Source of the DNA: an uncultured Clostridia bacterium | GTDB lineage: Bacteria > Bacillota > Clostridia > TANB77 > CAG-508 | Length of the DNA: 64,000 bases | Reading direction: 5' to 3' | NCBI GenBank assembly: GCA_947627595.1 | Contig: CANQWQ010000007.1 | Span: forward strand, 1-64,000 | In this document: one piece after another, positions 15,834-25,910 of the stretch | How the letters are laid out: each line of letters starts with the position of its first letter | Position numbering within the stretch: position 1 is the first letter of the stretch | Program-made: the position numbers and the translations under genes | Notes under the pieces: generated by a model | The model's input: the letters and a program-made list of their open reading frames with translations, nothing else | Told to the model about the DNA's origin: nothing | Database searches by the model: none

Positions 15834-18468
15834 ATTTTGCAAAGATTTCTTTTAAGGTTGCGATTAGTTCTGGAATGTTTATTGGTTTTGAAAGATGTCC
15901 GTCCATTCCAGCTTCTTTAGCTGCTCTCTTATCTTCTTCAAACGCATTTGCTGTCATTGCTAAAATTGGAATTTCAGATAATTTTGGATTTTCAAAGTTT
16001 CTAATTACTTTTGTAGCTTCATATCCGTTCATTACTGGCATTTGAATATCCATAAGAACTAAATCAAAATAATCTGGTTCATTTTCTTGTAAAATCTTGC
16101 ATGCCTCTTCACCATTTTCAGCAGTTTCTACTAAGAATCCGAAATCTTGAAGATATTCTGTTGAAATCTCACGATTCATCATGTTATCTTCAACAAGAAG
16201 AATCCTCTTTCCTTTGAAATCTTCATCTTCTTTTAGAAGTTCTGGAGTTTTCTGTTCTTCTTTAACATCACCATTATAAATTTTTGTTAAGCAATTTCTT
16301 AAATCTGATAAGAATAATGGCTTGCTTAAAAATCCTGTAACTCCAGCCTCTTTAGCTTCTTGCTCAACATCTGACCAATCATATGCTGATAAAATTATAA
16401 TTGGTGCATCTTCTCCAGCAAGTTTTCTAATTCTTCTAGCAGTTTCAACGCCATTCATATCAGGCATTAGCCAATCTATAATATAAACATTATATGTGTC
16501 TTCAATTTGAATAGCATCTTCTGTACGAGCTACTGCTTCTTTTCCATACATTGTCCACTCTGACTTTAAGCCTAACTGTCTTAACATGTAATTAACACTT
16601 TTACAAACATTTAAGTCATCATCAACAACTAAAGCTTTTAGACCTTTAAGTTGCTCAATTTCTTCTACTTTTTCACGTTCTTTTTGAAGTTTAAATCCTA
16701 GAGTAACAATAAATTCTGTTCCTTTTCCAACTTCACTTTGAACTTCTATCTTTCCTTTCATCATGTCAACTATATTTTTAGTAATTGACATTCCAAGGCC
16801 TGTTCCTTGAATTCCACTAACTGTAGAGTTCTTCTCTCTAGCAAAAGGTTCAAATATAATATCTAAAAATTCTTTTCCAATTCCAATTCCAGTGTCTTTT
16901 ACTCTAAATTCATATGTTGCAACACCTTTCTTAGATACATTTTTCTCAGTAATTGTAAGATAAACTTTTCCTCCAGCAGGTGTAAATTTCAAAGCATTTG
17001 ATAAAAGATTTAAAAGAATTTGATTCAAACGTAATTTATCACAATATATATCTTCATCAACAACATTTATAGTATCAATAAATAATTCAAGTTGTTTTGA
17101 ATGAATATCTGCTTGAACAATATTTCTAATTCCATGAAGAATTTCTGCTAAGTTCTCTTCTTTTTCTTCAATATTAACTTTTCCTGACTCAATTCTACTC
17201 ATGTCCAAAACATCATTTATCAAAGAAAGCAAGTGATTTGAAGATTGAGTGATTTTCTCTAAATAATCTGCAACTTTTTCTTTATCATTTATATGTGTTA
17301 CAGCTAAATTTGTAAAACCAATAATTGCGTTCATTGGAGTTCTAATATCATGTGACATATTATTTAAGAATGTAGTTTTTGCTCTATTTGCCTGTTCAGC
17401 TAAAACAAGAGCCTCTTGTAATTCGTCACGGTGCTTAATTTCAACATTCATAAGTTTCTTTTGAGCTTTATTTCTTAAAGTTAATAATAACAAAATTGAA
17501 ATTGCAACTAAAACCCCTAATGTAAGAACTGCAATAACTTTAAAGAAATTGCTACTTTGCATTTCAAGAATTGCTCTAGGAACAACCATTATGAAATACC
17601 AATCAAAATCTTCCATAGGTGTAAGTGTCATAAGTCTTTCTTCACCATCTAAACTATATTCAACTGAAAAAGACTCTTTATTAGCAATTTTCTCTCTTAT
17701 TTCTTCTAATGTAAATTCTTGGATATCAGCATTATCAAGTGTATCGAAGAAATTATATATAATATCATTATCACCACTTTCAACTGAAACAATGAAATTT
17801 CCGTCAACATCTATAACACTGCTATAACCTGTTTCTCTAAAACTGTCGATTTTTAAGTCATTTTTCAATGTATCTACATCATAATAACAAGCAGCATAAA
17901 CTATTTCTTTGTCACCTATCTTAATTGGTGATAATCTAGTTCCAAACAATAATGCTTTACTAACTGGTTTTGAATTTATTGTTATATTGTTTTCTCTATA
18001 AACAAATTGATCTCCTGAATTTTCGCAAATGTTAAATAATTCAGAGTTTTTTTCAATTTTCTCACTATCACTACTATAAGCCATTCCATCATCATCTAAA
18101 AATGTAATTTTTAGACATTCCAATGTTTTTGCTTTAATTCTTAAGTAAGTTAACATTTCTTCAGGCTTTTCATAATCTGATAGTCTTATTATTTCAGCAG
18201 CACCATTTATATCTCTAAATCTATAAGCAATACTAGCTTTAATGTTTTTCTCATCATGCAAAGACAACTCTGACATGTTACTAAGTGAATTTATGATTAT
18301 TCTGTCTGTAATAGTCTTATAAATCAAGCTAAAAATTGCTACTATAATTATTAAAATGATTACTGTAATAACAAAACTAGAAAATTCATTTCTTTTGATT
18401 TTCTTTTTAGCACTTTTGTTTTGAGCGATATTTTTCGTAATTATATCGTTAGGCTTTTTAGCATTCAA
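15832..18468 (-). CDS. Hybrid sensor histidine kinase with two receiver domains
   Basis: 878 residues. N-terminal transmembrane helix (about 28-50), an extracellular Cache-like sensing domain (about 55-310), a second helix (about 314-335), coiled linker, HisKA domain with MSHDIRTPMNAI (phospho-acceptor His), ATPase domain with GIGIG and GTGLGMSI motifs, then two receiver domains (ALVVDDDLNV ... YIIDWLMPDMNG; ILLVEDNMMN ... LVLMDIQMPVMNGYEA). Last gene of an operon Hpt - HD-GYP regulator - hybrid kinase, so phosphate likely flows kinase to Hpt to the HD-GYP regulator. The ligand is unknown. Confidence 0.93.
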   Translation of the reverse strand: MNAKKPNDIITKNIAQNKSAKKKIKRNEFSSFVITVIILIIIVAIFSLIYKTITDRIIINSLSNMSELSLHDEKNIKASIAYRFRDINGAAEIIRLSDYEKPEEMLTYLRIKAKTLECLKITFLDDDGMAYSSDSEKIEKNSELFNICENSGDQFVYRENNITINSKPVSKALLFGTRLSPIKIGDKEIVYAACYYDVDTLKNDLKIDSFRETGYSSVIDVDGNFIVSVESGDNDIIYNFFDTLDNADIQEFTLEEIREKIANKESFSVEYSLDGEERLMTLTPMEDFDWYFIMVVPRAILEMQSSNFFKVIAVLTLGVLVAISILLLLTLRNKAQKKLMNVEIKHRDELQEALVLAEQANRAKTTFLNNMSHDIRTPMNAIIGFTNLAVTHINDKEKVADYLEKITQSSNHLLSLINDVLDMSRIESGKVNIEEKEENLAEILHGIRNIVQADIHSKQLELFIDTINVVDEDIYCDKLRLNQILLNLLSNALKFTPAGGKVYLTITEKNVSKKGVATYEFRVKDTGIGIGKEFLDIIFEPFAREKNSTVSGIQGTGLGMSITKNIVDMMKGKIEVQSEVGKGTEFIVTLGFKLQKEREKVEEIEQLKGLKALVVDDDLNVCKSVNYMLRQLGLKSEWTMYGKEAVARTEDAIQIEDTYNVYIIDWLMPDMNGVETARRIRKLAGEDAPIIILSAYDWSDVEQEAKEAGVTGFLSKPLFLSDLRNCLTKIYNGDVKEEQKTPELLKEDEDFKGKRILLVEDNMMNREISTEYLQDFGFLVETAENGEEACKILQENEPDYFDLVLMDIQMPVMNGYEATKVIRNFENPKLSEIPILAMTANAFEEDKRAAKEAGMDGHLSKPINIPELIATLKEIFAK

Positions 18469-18480
18469 AGTTAATACCTC

Positions 18481-19554
18481 CTATTCTGGTTTGTCAGTAT
18501 TTGCAATAAGTTCATCTCTAGCTGCATCAAAACACTCTAATAGTTTTTGTGAAAAGATTCCACATTCACCATTGTGAATCATTTTTATTGCATCATCTAT
18601 TGAAAAAGAATCTTTATAAACTCTTTTACTAACAAGTGCATCATAAACATCAACTATTGAAACAACTTGAGCCCAAACTGGAATTTCATCTTCGACTAAT
18701 CCATCTGGATAACCCTTTCCATTAGCTCTTTCATGATGATATCTACAAATATCATAACAATAACGATAAAATTCATTTTCTTCTTGTTTGAAATTCTCTA
18801 ATAATTGGCAACCATAGATAGTGTGTTTTTTCATTTCAGCATATTCTTCATCAGTCAATTTTCCAGGTTTCATTAAAATACTATCTGGAATAGCAATTTT
18901 TCCAATATCATGAAGTGCAGAAGCATTAGTCATAAGCTCAATTTGCGCATCTGTAAAACCATATTCTGGATAAAGTGCTTGCCAATATTTTAGCAAAATT
19001 TTTGTGAACTTCTTAACTCTTTGAACATGCTCGCCTGATTCTAAACTTCTAAACTCAACAACAGAGCTTAATGCATTAATCAAGAAATCATTACTTTGTT
19101 CTAATTTCTTTTGATTTTCACGTAATTGCTCAGTTTTAAGTGCTAGCTCTTTTTCTATTGAAATTCTGTGTCTAAAAAGTTCTATAATATTTTTAGCTCT
19201 ACGAATTACAACTGCTGGCTCAAATGGTTTATAAATAATATCTGAAGCTCCTAATTCATAAGCTCTAACATCACTTTCAACAGTAGCTTCGCCTGTAATC
19301 ATGATTACTGGAATTGTTTCCATCATTCCATGTAATGACATGTGAACCATAACGTCTAATCCAGTCTTTTCAGGCATTATCAAGTCTAAAAATAATAAAA
19401 CTATTTCATCTTTTTTCTCATCTAAAATTTTTATTGCCTCTTGACCATTGCTAGCTTCTAAAATATCGTACTCATCTTCAAATATGTCTTTTAACATCTC
19501 TCTGTTAATTAGTACATCATCAGCAATAAGTAATGTATTTCTTTCCTTTTCCAT
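18481..19554 (-). CDS. Response regulator with HD-GYP phosphodiesterase domain
   Basis: 357 residues. Receiver domain at about 8-125 with the phospho-Asp in LLFLDLIMPEKTG, a coiled linker (about 125-165), then an HD-GYP domain: ASALHDIGKIAIPD, KKHTIYG, YHHERANGKGYPDGL. Such proteins hydrolyse cyclic di-GMP. No diguanylate cyclase is encoded in this window. It sits 15 bases after the Hpt gene and 12 before the hybrid kinase. Confidence 0.92.
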   Translation of the reverse strand: MEKERNTLLIADDVLINREMLKDIFEDEYDILEASNGQEAIKILDEKKDEIVLLFLDLIMPEKTGLDVMVHMSLHGMMETIPVIMITGEATVESDVRAYELGASDIIYKPFEPAVVIRRAKNIIELFRHRISIEKELALKTEQLRENQKKLEQSNDFLINALSSVVEFRSLESGEHVQRVKKFTKILLKYWQALYPEYGFTDAQIELMTNASALHDIGKIAIPDSILMKPGKLTDEEYAEMKKHTIYGCQLLENFKQEENEFYRYCYDICRYHHERANGKGYPDGLVEDEIPVWAQVVSIVDVYDALVSKRVYKDSFSIDDAIKMIHNGECGIFSQKLLECFDAARDELIANTDKPE

Positions 19555-19569
19555 AACCCTCTCCTTAAA

Positions 19570-19914
19570 TTACATAACTTTATTTATTTCATCTATTAAA
19601 AATTTATATTTCTCTGATACTTCTGGGAAAATTTTTAAAGCCTCTTCTAAATTTCCAGCTCTTAATTCTTCTGTAATATTTACAACACTTTCAGCAAAAT
19701 CTGTAAAAGCCATATTTTGTGAAACACCTTTTAGAGTATGTGCGGCTTTAAAAGCCTCTTCGCAATTTTTAGAATCTAAAGCACTTTCTAATTGTTTGTA
19801 AGATTCATCCATTAGAAAGAAATTAAGATATTTCTTGATTCTCTCATCATCTCTCATTCTAGTGATTGCTTCATCATAATTTCCTTTAATGTTTTCATAT
19901 AATTGTTTAATCAT
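19570..19914 (-). CDS. Histidine phosphotransfer (Hpt) protein
   Basis: 114 residues, all-helical. The phospho-acceptor His lies in AAHTLKGVSQNMAF (about residue 60). As the first gene of the three-gene phosphorelay operon it would shuttle phosphate between the hybrid kinase's receivers and the HD-GYP regulator. AAGGAG site before ATG. Confidence 0.9.
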   Translation of the reverse strand: MIKQLYENIKGNYDEAITRMRDDERIKKYLNFFLMDESYKQLESALDSKNCEEAFKAAHTLKGVSQNMAFTDFAESVVNITEELRAGNLEEALKIFPEVSEKYKFLIDEINKVM

Positions 19915-20100
19915 AATTTTCTCCTTATTTTAGCTTTTTTAAAGTCTTTTTTATTGATTTTATTCTACTATATTAATAAATAAAAAACTATAACAGTATT
20001 ATCTCAAAAATATATCTTTTAAATTACATTTAACTTAAAAGTCTTTATTTTTTCAAGATTTATGATATTATTAAGTTATCTAAAAAATTCGTATTCAAAA

Positions 20101-20141
20101 AGAGAACCTTCAAAGTAAAATTAATTCTTTGAAGGTTCTCT
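20101..20141 (-). terminator. Terminator after galE
   Basis: AGAGAACCTTCAAAG/CTTTGAAGGTTCTCT, 15-base-pair stem. Together with 19915-20100, which holds only AT-rich sequence, it separates galE from the phosphorelay operon. Confidence 0.8.
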
Positions 20142-20145
20142 TTTT

Positions 20146-21153
20146 TTAGTTTTTATTATTTTTCATAAAATTCCAAGAATCTCTACATATATCTTCAACT
20201 GTCTTTTCGGCCTTCCAACCAAGCTCATTTAAAGCTTTAGTTGGATCTGCATAATATTCAGCTAAATCTCCAGGTCGCCTATCTGCAATTCTATAATTAA
20301 CTTTTACATTATTCACTCTTTCAAAAGTGTTAACTAATTCTAAAACACTAACACCTTTTCCAGAGCCTAAGTTATAAACATAAACTCCAGAATTTGAGTT
20401 CACAATTTTATTTAAAGCTGAAACATGACCTTTTGCTACATCTACAACATGAATATAATCTCTAATTCCAGTTCCATCAGGTGTTGGATAGTCATTTCCA
20501 AAAATATTTAAAACTTCTAATTCTCCACTTGCAACTTTCAAAATATATGGCATTAGATTATTTGGAATTCCATTTGGACTTTCTCCAATCAAACCACTAG
20601 AATGAGCTCCAGTTGGATTAAAATATCTTAAAATGGAAATTTTCCAAGTATTATCAGATTTATATAAATCTTCTAATATCTCTTCTATCATGGCTTTTGT
20701 AGTTCCATAAGGATTTGATGTTTTTCCTCTTCCCATTTTTTCAACATATTTTGGGGTTCCTGGGTCACCATAAATTGTAGCAGAAGAACTGAAAATAAAA
20801 CTTTTAACATTATTTTCATTCATAACTTCTAGTAAATTAATTGTAGACATAAGGTTATTTCTATAATACATAAGAGGTTTTTGACAACTCTCGCCTACTG
20901 CTTTATATCCCGCAAAATGAATAACACTATCAATTTCATTTTCTTTAAATATTTTTTCTAAGGCTTGTTTGTCACATACATCTTCTTTATAAAACTTAAC
21001 ATCTTTTCCTGTAATTTGTTTAATTTTATCTAAAACATCAATTTGAGAATTATATAAATTGTCTACTATTATAACTTCATAGTTATTATTTAATAATTCT
21101 ACAACTGTGTGACTTCCTATGAAACCTAATCCACCTGTAACTAAAATCTTCAT
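20146..21153 (-). CDS. galE: UDP-glucose 4-epimerase
   Basis: 335 residues, short-chain dehydrogenase fold. NAD-binding GGLGFIGSH at residues 7-15, catalytic SSSATIYG with the YxxxK pair in NPYGTTKAMIEE. It interconverts UDP-glucose and UDP-galactose for surface polysaccharide or galactose use. Length is standard. Followed upstream by yvcK with a 23-base gap, so they may be cotranscribed. Confidence 0.96.
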   Translation of the reverse strand: MKILVTGGLGFIGSHTVVELLNNNYEVIIVDNLYNSQIDVLDKIKQITGKDVKFYKEDVCDKQALEKIFKENEIDSVIHFAGYKAVGESCQKPLMYYRNNLMSTINLLEVMNENNVKSFIFSSSATIYGDPGTPKYVEKMGRGKTSNPYGTTKAMIEEILEDLYKSDNTWKISILRYFNPTGAHSSGLIGESPNGIPNNLMPYILKVASGELEVLNIFGNDYPTPDGTGIRDYIHVVDVAKGHVSALNKIVNSNSGVYVYNLGSGKGVSVLELVNTFERVNNVKVNYRIADRRPGDLAEYYADPTKALNELGWKAEKTVEDICRDSWNFMKNNKN

Positions 21154-21176
21154 ATATTATTCCTTTCATCTTAAGT

Positions 21177-22130
21177 TTAACGCATTAAATATGAAAAAAT
21201 ATCTGCACTTAATTTTAAACTATTATGTTTTATTGTTCCATCACTAATTGTAACTAAATCATCTTCAATAAGCTCATATTTTTGTTTTCTTATATTTTCA
21301 TAATCAATTCTAACTGGCTCTTTTTGCTCTTCATCAGCATATTTATCAGCCATCTCTTTAGAAATCTTAGTGTTACTAGCAATAACAACATCAATTTCAT
21401 CTTTTCCTATATATTGCTCTAAACTATTTACGTGGTCTGAAACTCCGAATCCGTCTGTTTCGCCAGGTTGTGTCATTACATTGCAAATATACATAACTTT
21501 AGCTTTTGAATCTCTAATAGCTTTTGAAACATCTTTACAAATAATATGTGGCATAACAGAAGTATATAAACTTCCAGCACTTAAAATTATAAGGTCAGCT
21601 TCTTTTAGAGCTTCAAAGACTTCTGGCAATACATGTGGATCTTCTTTATAAAATAATCTTTTATATTTTTTGTTTGCTAAAGTAATTTCTTCTTCACCTT
21701 CAATTATATCTCCATCAACAGTTTCGCCCATTAATGTTAAATAATCTTCAGATAAAGGTAAAACTTTACTTTTAACGTCTAAAATTTTACTTAAATATTT
21801 TATACTTGTTTGCAAACTTCCAGTCTCATGTATTAAAGAAGTTAAAACTAGATTTCCTAGAGCATGGCCATTTAGCTCACTTTTGGCTTTTAATCTATAT
21901 TCCATTACATCTCTAATTTCATCAGGCAATGTAGAAAGATTACTTAAAACTTTTCTAATATCACCAACAGCTGGTGTTGAAAACTCTTTTCTAAGTCTTC
22001 CTGTACTACTTCCATCATCTGAAACTGTTATTATACAAGTTAAATCAATTGGGAAATATTTTAAACCTTTAACAACAAATGATGTTCCTGTTCCACCACC
22101 TAATATAACAACTTTTTTGTTTTTTTGCAT
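21177..22130 (-). CDS. yvcK: YvcK/CofD-like protein (gluconeogenesis and wall-growth factor)
   Basis: 317 residues. Family signature VVILGGGTGTSFVVKGLK at the N-terminus, VSDDGSSTGRLRKEF and PAVGDIRKVLSNLS next, then a segment NVMTQPGETDGF typical of YvcK. Members bind UDP-sugars and are required for growth on gluconeogenic carbon sources in Bacillus. The usual neighbours rapZ and whiA are absent here. Confidence 0.93.
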   Translation of the reverse strand: MQKNKKVVILGGGTGTSFVVKGLKYFPIDLTCIITVSDDGSSTGRLRKEFSTPAVGDIRKVLSNLSTLPDEIRDVMEYRLKAKSELNGHALGNLVLTSLIHETGSLQTSIKYLSKILDVKSKVLPLSEDYLTLMGETVDGDIIEGEEEITLANKKYKRLFYKEDPHVLPEVFEALKEADLIILSAGSLYTSVMPHIICKDVSKAIRDSKAKVMYICNVMTQPGETDGFGVSDHVNSLEQYIGKDEIDVVIASNTKISKEMADKYADEEQKEPVRIDYENIRKQKYELIEDDLVTISDGTIKHNSLKLSADIFSYLMR

Positions 22131-22185
22131 ATTAAGACTCTCCTTTAATTAGCATTTTTACTTTAAATATATGTTATAAATTAAT

Positions 22186-22227
22186 AAAAATTCCTGCAAT
22201 TTGGCGAAGGCCAAACACAGGAATTTT
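22186..22227 (-). terminator. Terminator of the hydrogenase operon
   Basis: AAAAATTCCTG/CAGGAATTTTT closing over an inner TTTGG/CCAAA hairpin; directly follows the hydA stop on the minus strand. Confidence 0.85.
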
Positions 22228-22233
22228 TTAATC

Positions 22234-23976
22234 TTAATCTAACACATATTTTGGTCTTTCAACATAAGATGTATGTAATAATTTATGAGCTTCATGTCCG
22301 CCTGGCTCTCCTAAATAATCTTCATAGATTTTCTTAAGAACTGGGTTTTCATGAGATTTTCTAATTTTACTCTTTTCATCAATTGTATATAAAGCATTTG
22401 CTCTCTTTGCTCTTATATCAATTTCTGATCTTTCTTTAGATGTTCTGATTGGTTGACCACCACCCATTACACATCCTCCTGGACAAGCCATAATTTCAAC
22501 AAATTGATAATCAGCTTTTCCAGATTTAATTTCTTCCATAATTGTTCCGGCATTTTTTAATCCAGAAGCAACTACAACTTTAACTTCTTTTCCGCCTATA
22601 TCTAAAGTAGCTCTCTTAATTCCTTTTTCTCCTCTAACTTCTTCGAAGTCTAAGTTATCAAAAGATTTTCCAGTAAGTTTTTCTTGAACTGTACGAAGAG
22701 CTGCTTCCATAACACCACCAGTTGTTCCAAAGATTGCTGCAGCACCTGTAGCTTCACCCATTGGATCTTCAAATTCAGAATCTTCTAGGTTAACAAAATC
22801 AATATGTGCTTGTTTAATCATTCTAGCAAGCTCTCTAGTAGTTATAACAGCGTCAACATCTGGGTAACCAGCGCCTGACATATTGTCTCTCTTAGCTTCA
22901 AACTTTTTAGCAACACATGGCATAACTGAAACCATATAAATTTTGCTTGCATCAACACCATATTTTTCAGCAAAATATGATTTAACAATTGCTCCAAACA
23001 TTTGATGTGGTGATTTACAAGTTGATAAGTTTGGAATTAACTCTGGGTAGTTAAGTTCCAAATATCTAACCCATCCTGGGCTACAAGAGGTAATCATTGG
23101 AAGTGTACCACCATTAGTCATTCTTTGTATAAATTCTGTTCCTTCTTCAACTATTGTGAAGTCAGCACCTGTGTTTGTATCAAAAACTTTATTGAATCCT
23201 AAATATTTTAAAGCTGTAACCATTTTTCCTGCAACATTAGTTCCAATTTCCATTCCAAATTCTTCACCAAGTGCAACTCTAACTGCAGGAGCTGTTTGAA
23301 CTACGACAAATTTATCATCATCTCTTAAAGCTTTCCAAACTTCAGCTGTTGAATCTTTTTCTTTTAAAGCACCAACTGGGCAAGCTTCAATACATTGTCC
23401 ACAGAAAGTACAGTTAACATCATTTAAACTCTTATCTTCAAATGTTGAAATCTTTGAAGCAAATCCTCTTTCTGTGCAATCAATAGCTCCAATTCCTTGA
23501 ACTTTCTTACAAGTTGAAACGCATCTTCTACATAAAACGCATTTATTGAAATCTCTAACTATTGATGGTGATTTATCATCAATTTCAAAATGATTTCTTT
23601 CACCTTTATATCTAATATCATCAACATAAAACTCTCTAGCTAATTTTTGTAATTCGCAAGTACCATTTCTAGTACATGTTAAACATTCTCTATCATGATT
23701 AGAAAGAATTAAGTCTAAAACCATACGTCTAGCTTCTATAACTTTAGGTGTATTAGTTCTAACTACCATTCCATCTTTAACTTTTTGTATACAAGAAGTT
23801 GCAAATCCACGAGCACCTTCAACTTCAACAAGGCACATTCTGCAATCTCCCATTTCATTTATATCTTTTAAGAAACACAATGTTGGAATATCTACACCAG
23901 CTTTTTTTGCTGCTTGTAAAATTGTAGAATTTTCTTCAACTTCGACTTCTCTTCCGTTAATCGTTACTTTTACCAT
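22234..23976 (-). CDS. hydA: [FeFe] hydrogenase catalytic subunit
   Basis: 580 residues. N-terminal plant-type [2Fe-2S] domain (CRMCLVEVEG), histidine-type cluster (HDRECLTCTRNGTCELQ), two [4Fe-4S] motifs (CVLCRRCVSTC and CTFCGQCIEACPVG), then the H-cluster domain with all three signatures: TSCSPGW, MPCVAKKFEA and EIMACPGGCVMGGG. It makes or consumes H2. Third gene of hydC-hydB-hydA, so the holoenzyme is an NAD-linked, probably electron-bifurcating hydrogenase. Overall fit to the family is complete. Confidence 0.97.
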   Translation of the reverse strand: MVKVTINGREVEVEENSTILQAAKKAGVDIPTLCFLKDINEMGDCRMCLVEVEGARGFATSCIQKVKDGMVVRTNTPKVIEARRMVLDLILSNHDRECLTCTRNGTCELQKLAREFYVDDIRYKGERNHFEIDDKSPSIVRDFNKCVLCRRCVSTCKKVQGIGAIDCTERGFASKISTFEDKSLNDVNCTFCGQCIEACPVGALKEKDSTAEVWKALRDDDKFVVVQTAPAVRVALGEEFGMEIGTNVAGKMVTALKYLGFNKVFDTNTGADFTIVEEGTEFIQRMTNGGTLPMITSCSPGWVRYLELNYPELIPNLSTCKSPHQMFGAIVKSYFAEKYGVDASKIYMVSVMPCVAKKFEAKRDNMSGAGYPDVDAVITTRELARMIKQAHIDFVNLEDSEFEDPMGEATGAAAIFGTTGGVMEAALRTVQEKLTGKSFDNLDFEEVRGEKGIKRATLDIGGKEVKVVVASGLKNAGTIMEEIKSGKADYQFVEIMACPGGCVMGGGQPIRTSKERSEIDIRAKRANALYTIDEKSKIRKSHENPVLKKIYEDYLGEPGGHEAHKLLHTSYVERPKYVLD

Positions 23977-23989
23977 AACAATCTCCTTT

Positions 23990-25849
23990 CTAAGCTTTTA
24001 TTGCGTGGAATGGGCACTTACTGATGCATGTGCCGCATTTTATACATTTTGACGTGTCAATAACGTGTGTTTGTTTAACTTCTCCAGAAATACAACCAAC
24101 TGGGCAGTTTCTCTTACACAAGCCACAACCTTTGCAAAGTTCTGGATCAATATGTAATTGCATTAAAGCTTTACATTCTCCAGCTCTACAATGTTTATCT
24201 CTAATATGTTCTTCATATTCGTCTCTAAAATATCTCAATGTACTAATTACAGGGTTTGGTGCAGTTTGACCAAGTCCACAAACTGAAGCACTGCAAATAT
24301 TTTTGCATAAGTCTTCGATTTTTTCTAAGTCTCCTTCTTCACCTTTTCCATCTGTAATTTTCTCTAACATTTCTAAAAGTCTCTTTGTTCCAATTCTACA
24401 TGGTGTACATTTTCCACAAGATTCATCAACAGTAAATCCTAAATAGAATTTAGCAAGATTTACCATACATTTTGAATCATCCATAACGATAAGTCCACCA
24501 GAACCCATCATTGATCCAATTGCTTTTAATGAATCATAATCAATTGGTGTATCTAGGTTTTCTGTAGTAATACATCCACCAGAAGGTCCACCTGTTTGAG
24601 CAGCTTTGAACTTTCTACCATTTGGAATTCCGCCACCAATATCAAATATAATTTCTCTTAAAGTTGTTCCCATTGGAACTTCAACAAGTCCAGTATTAAC
24701 AACATTTCCACCAAGTGCGAATACTTTTGTTCCTTTTGAACCTTCAGTTCCAATTGAAGCATACCAATCAGCTCCATTTAGAATGATTTTTGTAATATTT
24801 GCATATGTTTCAACGTTATTTATTAATGTAGGTTTTTGGAATAAACCAGCATTTGCTGGGAATGGTGGTTTTAATCTTGGTTGTCCACGTCTTCCTTCGA
24901 TTGATTCTAGAAGTGCTGTTTCTTCACCACAAACGAAAGCTCCAGCTCCTAATCTTACTTCACAATCAAATGAGAAGTTTGTTCCCCAGATATTTTCACC
25001 TAAAATTCCGTATTCCCTAGCTTGGTCAATAGCTTTTTGGAATCTTTGAACAGCTATTGGGTATTCAGCTCTAACATATATATAGCCTTTGTTAGCTCCT
25101 GTAGCAAAACCAGCGATCATCATAGCTTCTAGAACACAGTGTGGATCACCCTCTAAAATACTTCTATCCATGAAAGCACCTGGATCACCTTCGTCTGCGT
25201 TACAAACAACATATTTTTGATCACCTTCAGCTATTTTTGTAAATTCCCATTTCTTTCCTGTTAAGAAACCAGCTCCACCACGGCCTCTTAAGCCAGAATC
25301 TGTAACTGTTTTAACAACTTCATCTTGGCTCATTGTAAATAAAACTTTTTCTAAAGCTTTATAACCATCAAAAGCTATATATTCATCAATATTTTCTGGA
25401 TCTATTACACCGCAGTTTTTAAGAGCGATTCTTTTTTGTTTTTTGTAGAATGTTAATTCATCTAACTTTTTAACTATACTATTATCAATATCTTTGCAAA
25501 GTAGTCTTTCAACTATCTCACCTTTTTGAATATGTTTTTCAATAATTTCTTCTGCATCATCTGGTTTAACTTGTGCATAGAAAACATCTTCAGGTCTAAT
25601 TATAACGATTGGACCCTTGGCACATAAACCAAAACAACCAGTTTGAATTACTCTAACATTTTCAATATGTTTTTCTTCTATAACTCTTCTTAAGTTTTCT
25701 ATAATTTGTGGAGATTTAGATGATGTACAACCAGTACCATGGCAAACTAAAATATGTTTTTCACGGGTATCAGAAGATGTATTAACTCTTAAATCTAATT
25801 CTTTTCTTTTTTCTTCTCTAATCTTTTTAATTTCTTCAAGCGTCTTCAT
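23990..25849 (-). CDS. hydB: NAD-dependent hydrogenase flavoprotein subunit (NuoF-like)
   Basis: About 619 residues from ATG 25849 (site TTGGAGATAAAT). Thioredoxin-like [2Fe-2S] domain at the N-terminus (CHGTGCTSSKS ... QTGCFGLCAKGP), then the NuoF core with the FMN/NADH-binding loops GRGGAGFLTGKKW and CNADEGDPGAFMDRS, the cluster motif SCGKCTPCRIG, and two C-terminal [4Fe-4S] motifs (CKGCGLCKRNCPVG; CIKCGTCISKCP). It passes electrons between NADH and the hydrogenase and ferredoxin. Confidence 0.96.
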   Translation of the reverse strand: MKTLEEIKKIREEKRKELDLRVNTSSDTREKHILVCHGTGCTSSKSPQIIENLRRVIEEKHIENVRVIQTGCFGLCAKGPIVIIRPEDVFYAQVKPDDAEEIIEKHIQKGEIVERLLCKDIDNSIVKKLDELTFYKKQKRIALKNCGVIDPENIDEYIAFDGYKALEKVLFTMSQDEVVKTVTDSGLRGRGGAGFLTGKKWEFTKIAEGDQKYVVCNADEGDPGAFMDRSILEGDPHCVLEAMMIAGFATGANKGYIYVRAEYPIAVQRFQKAIDQAREYGILGENIWGTNFSFDCEVRLGAGAFVCGEETALLESIEGRRGQPRLKPPFPANAGLFQKPTLINNVETYANITKIILNGADWYASIGTEGSKGTKVFALGGNVVNTGLVEVPMGTTLREIIFDIGGGIPNGRKFKAAQTGGPSGGCITTENLDTPIDYDSLKAIGSMMGSGGLIVMDDSKCMVNLAKFYLGFTVDESCGKCTPCRIGTKRLLEMLEKITDGKGEEGDLEKIEDLCKNICSASVCGLGQTAPNPVISTLRYFRDEYEEHIRDKHCRAGECKALMQLHIDPELCKGCGLCKRNCPVGCISGEVKQTHVIDTSKCIKCGTCISKCPFHAIKA

Positions 25850-25910
25850 ATTTATCTCCAATGCCAGTGATTAGCTAAGCTAATCCCTTGCTCCTTTCTT
25901 TTTATATTTT

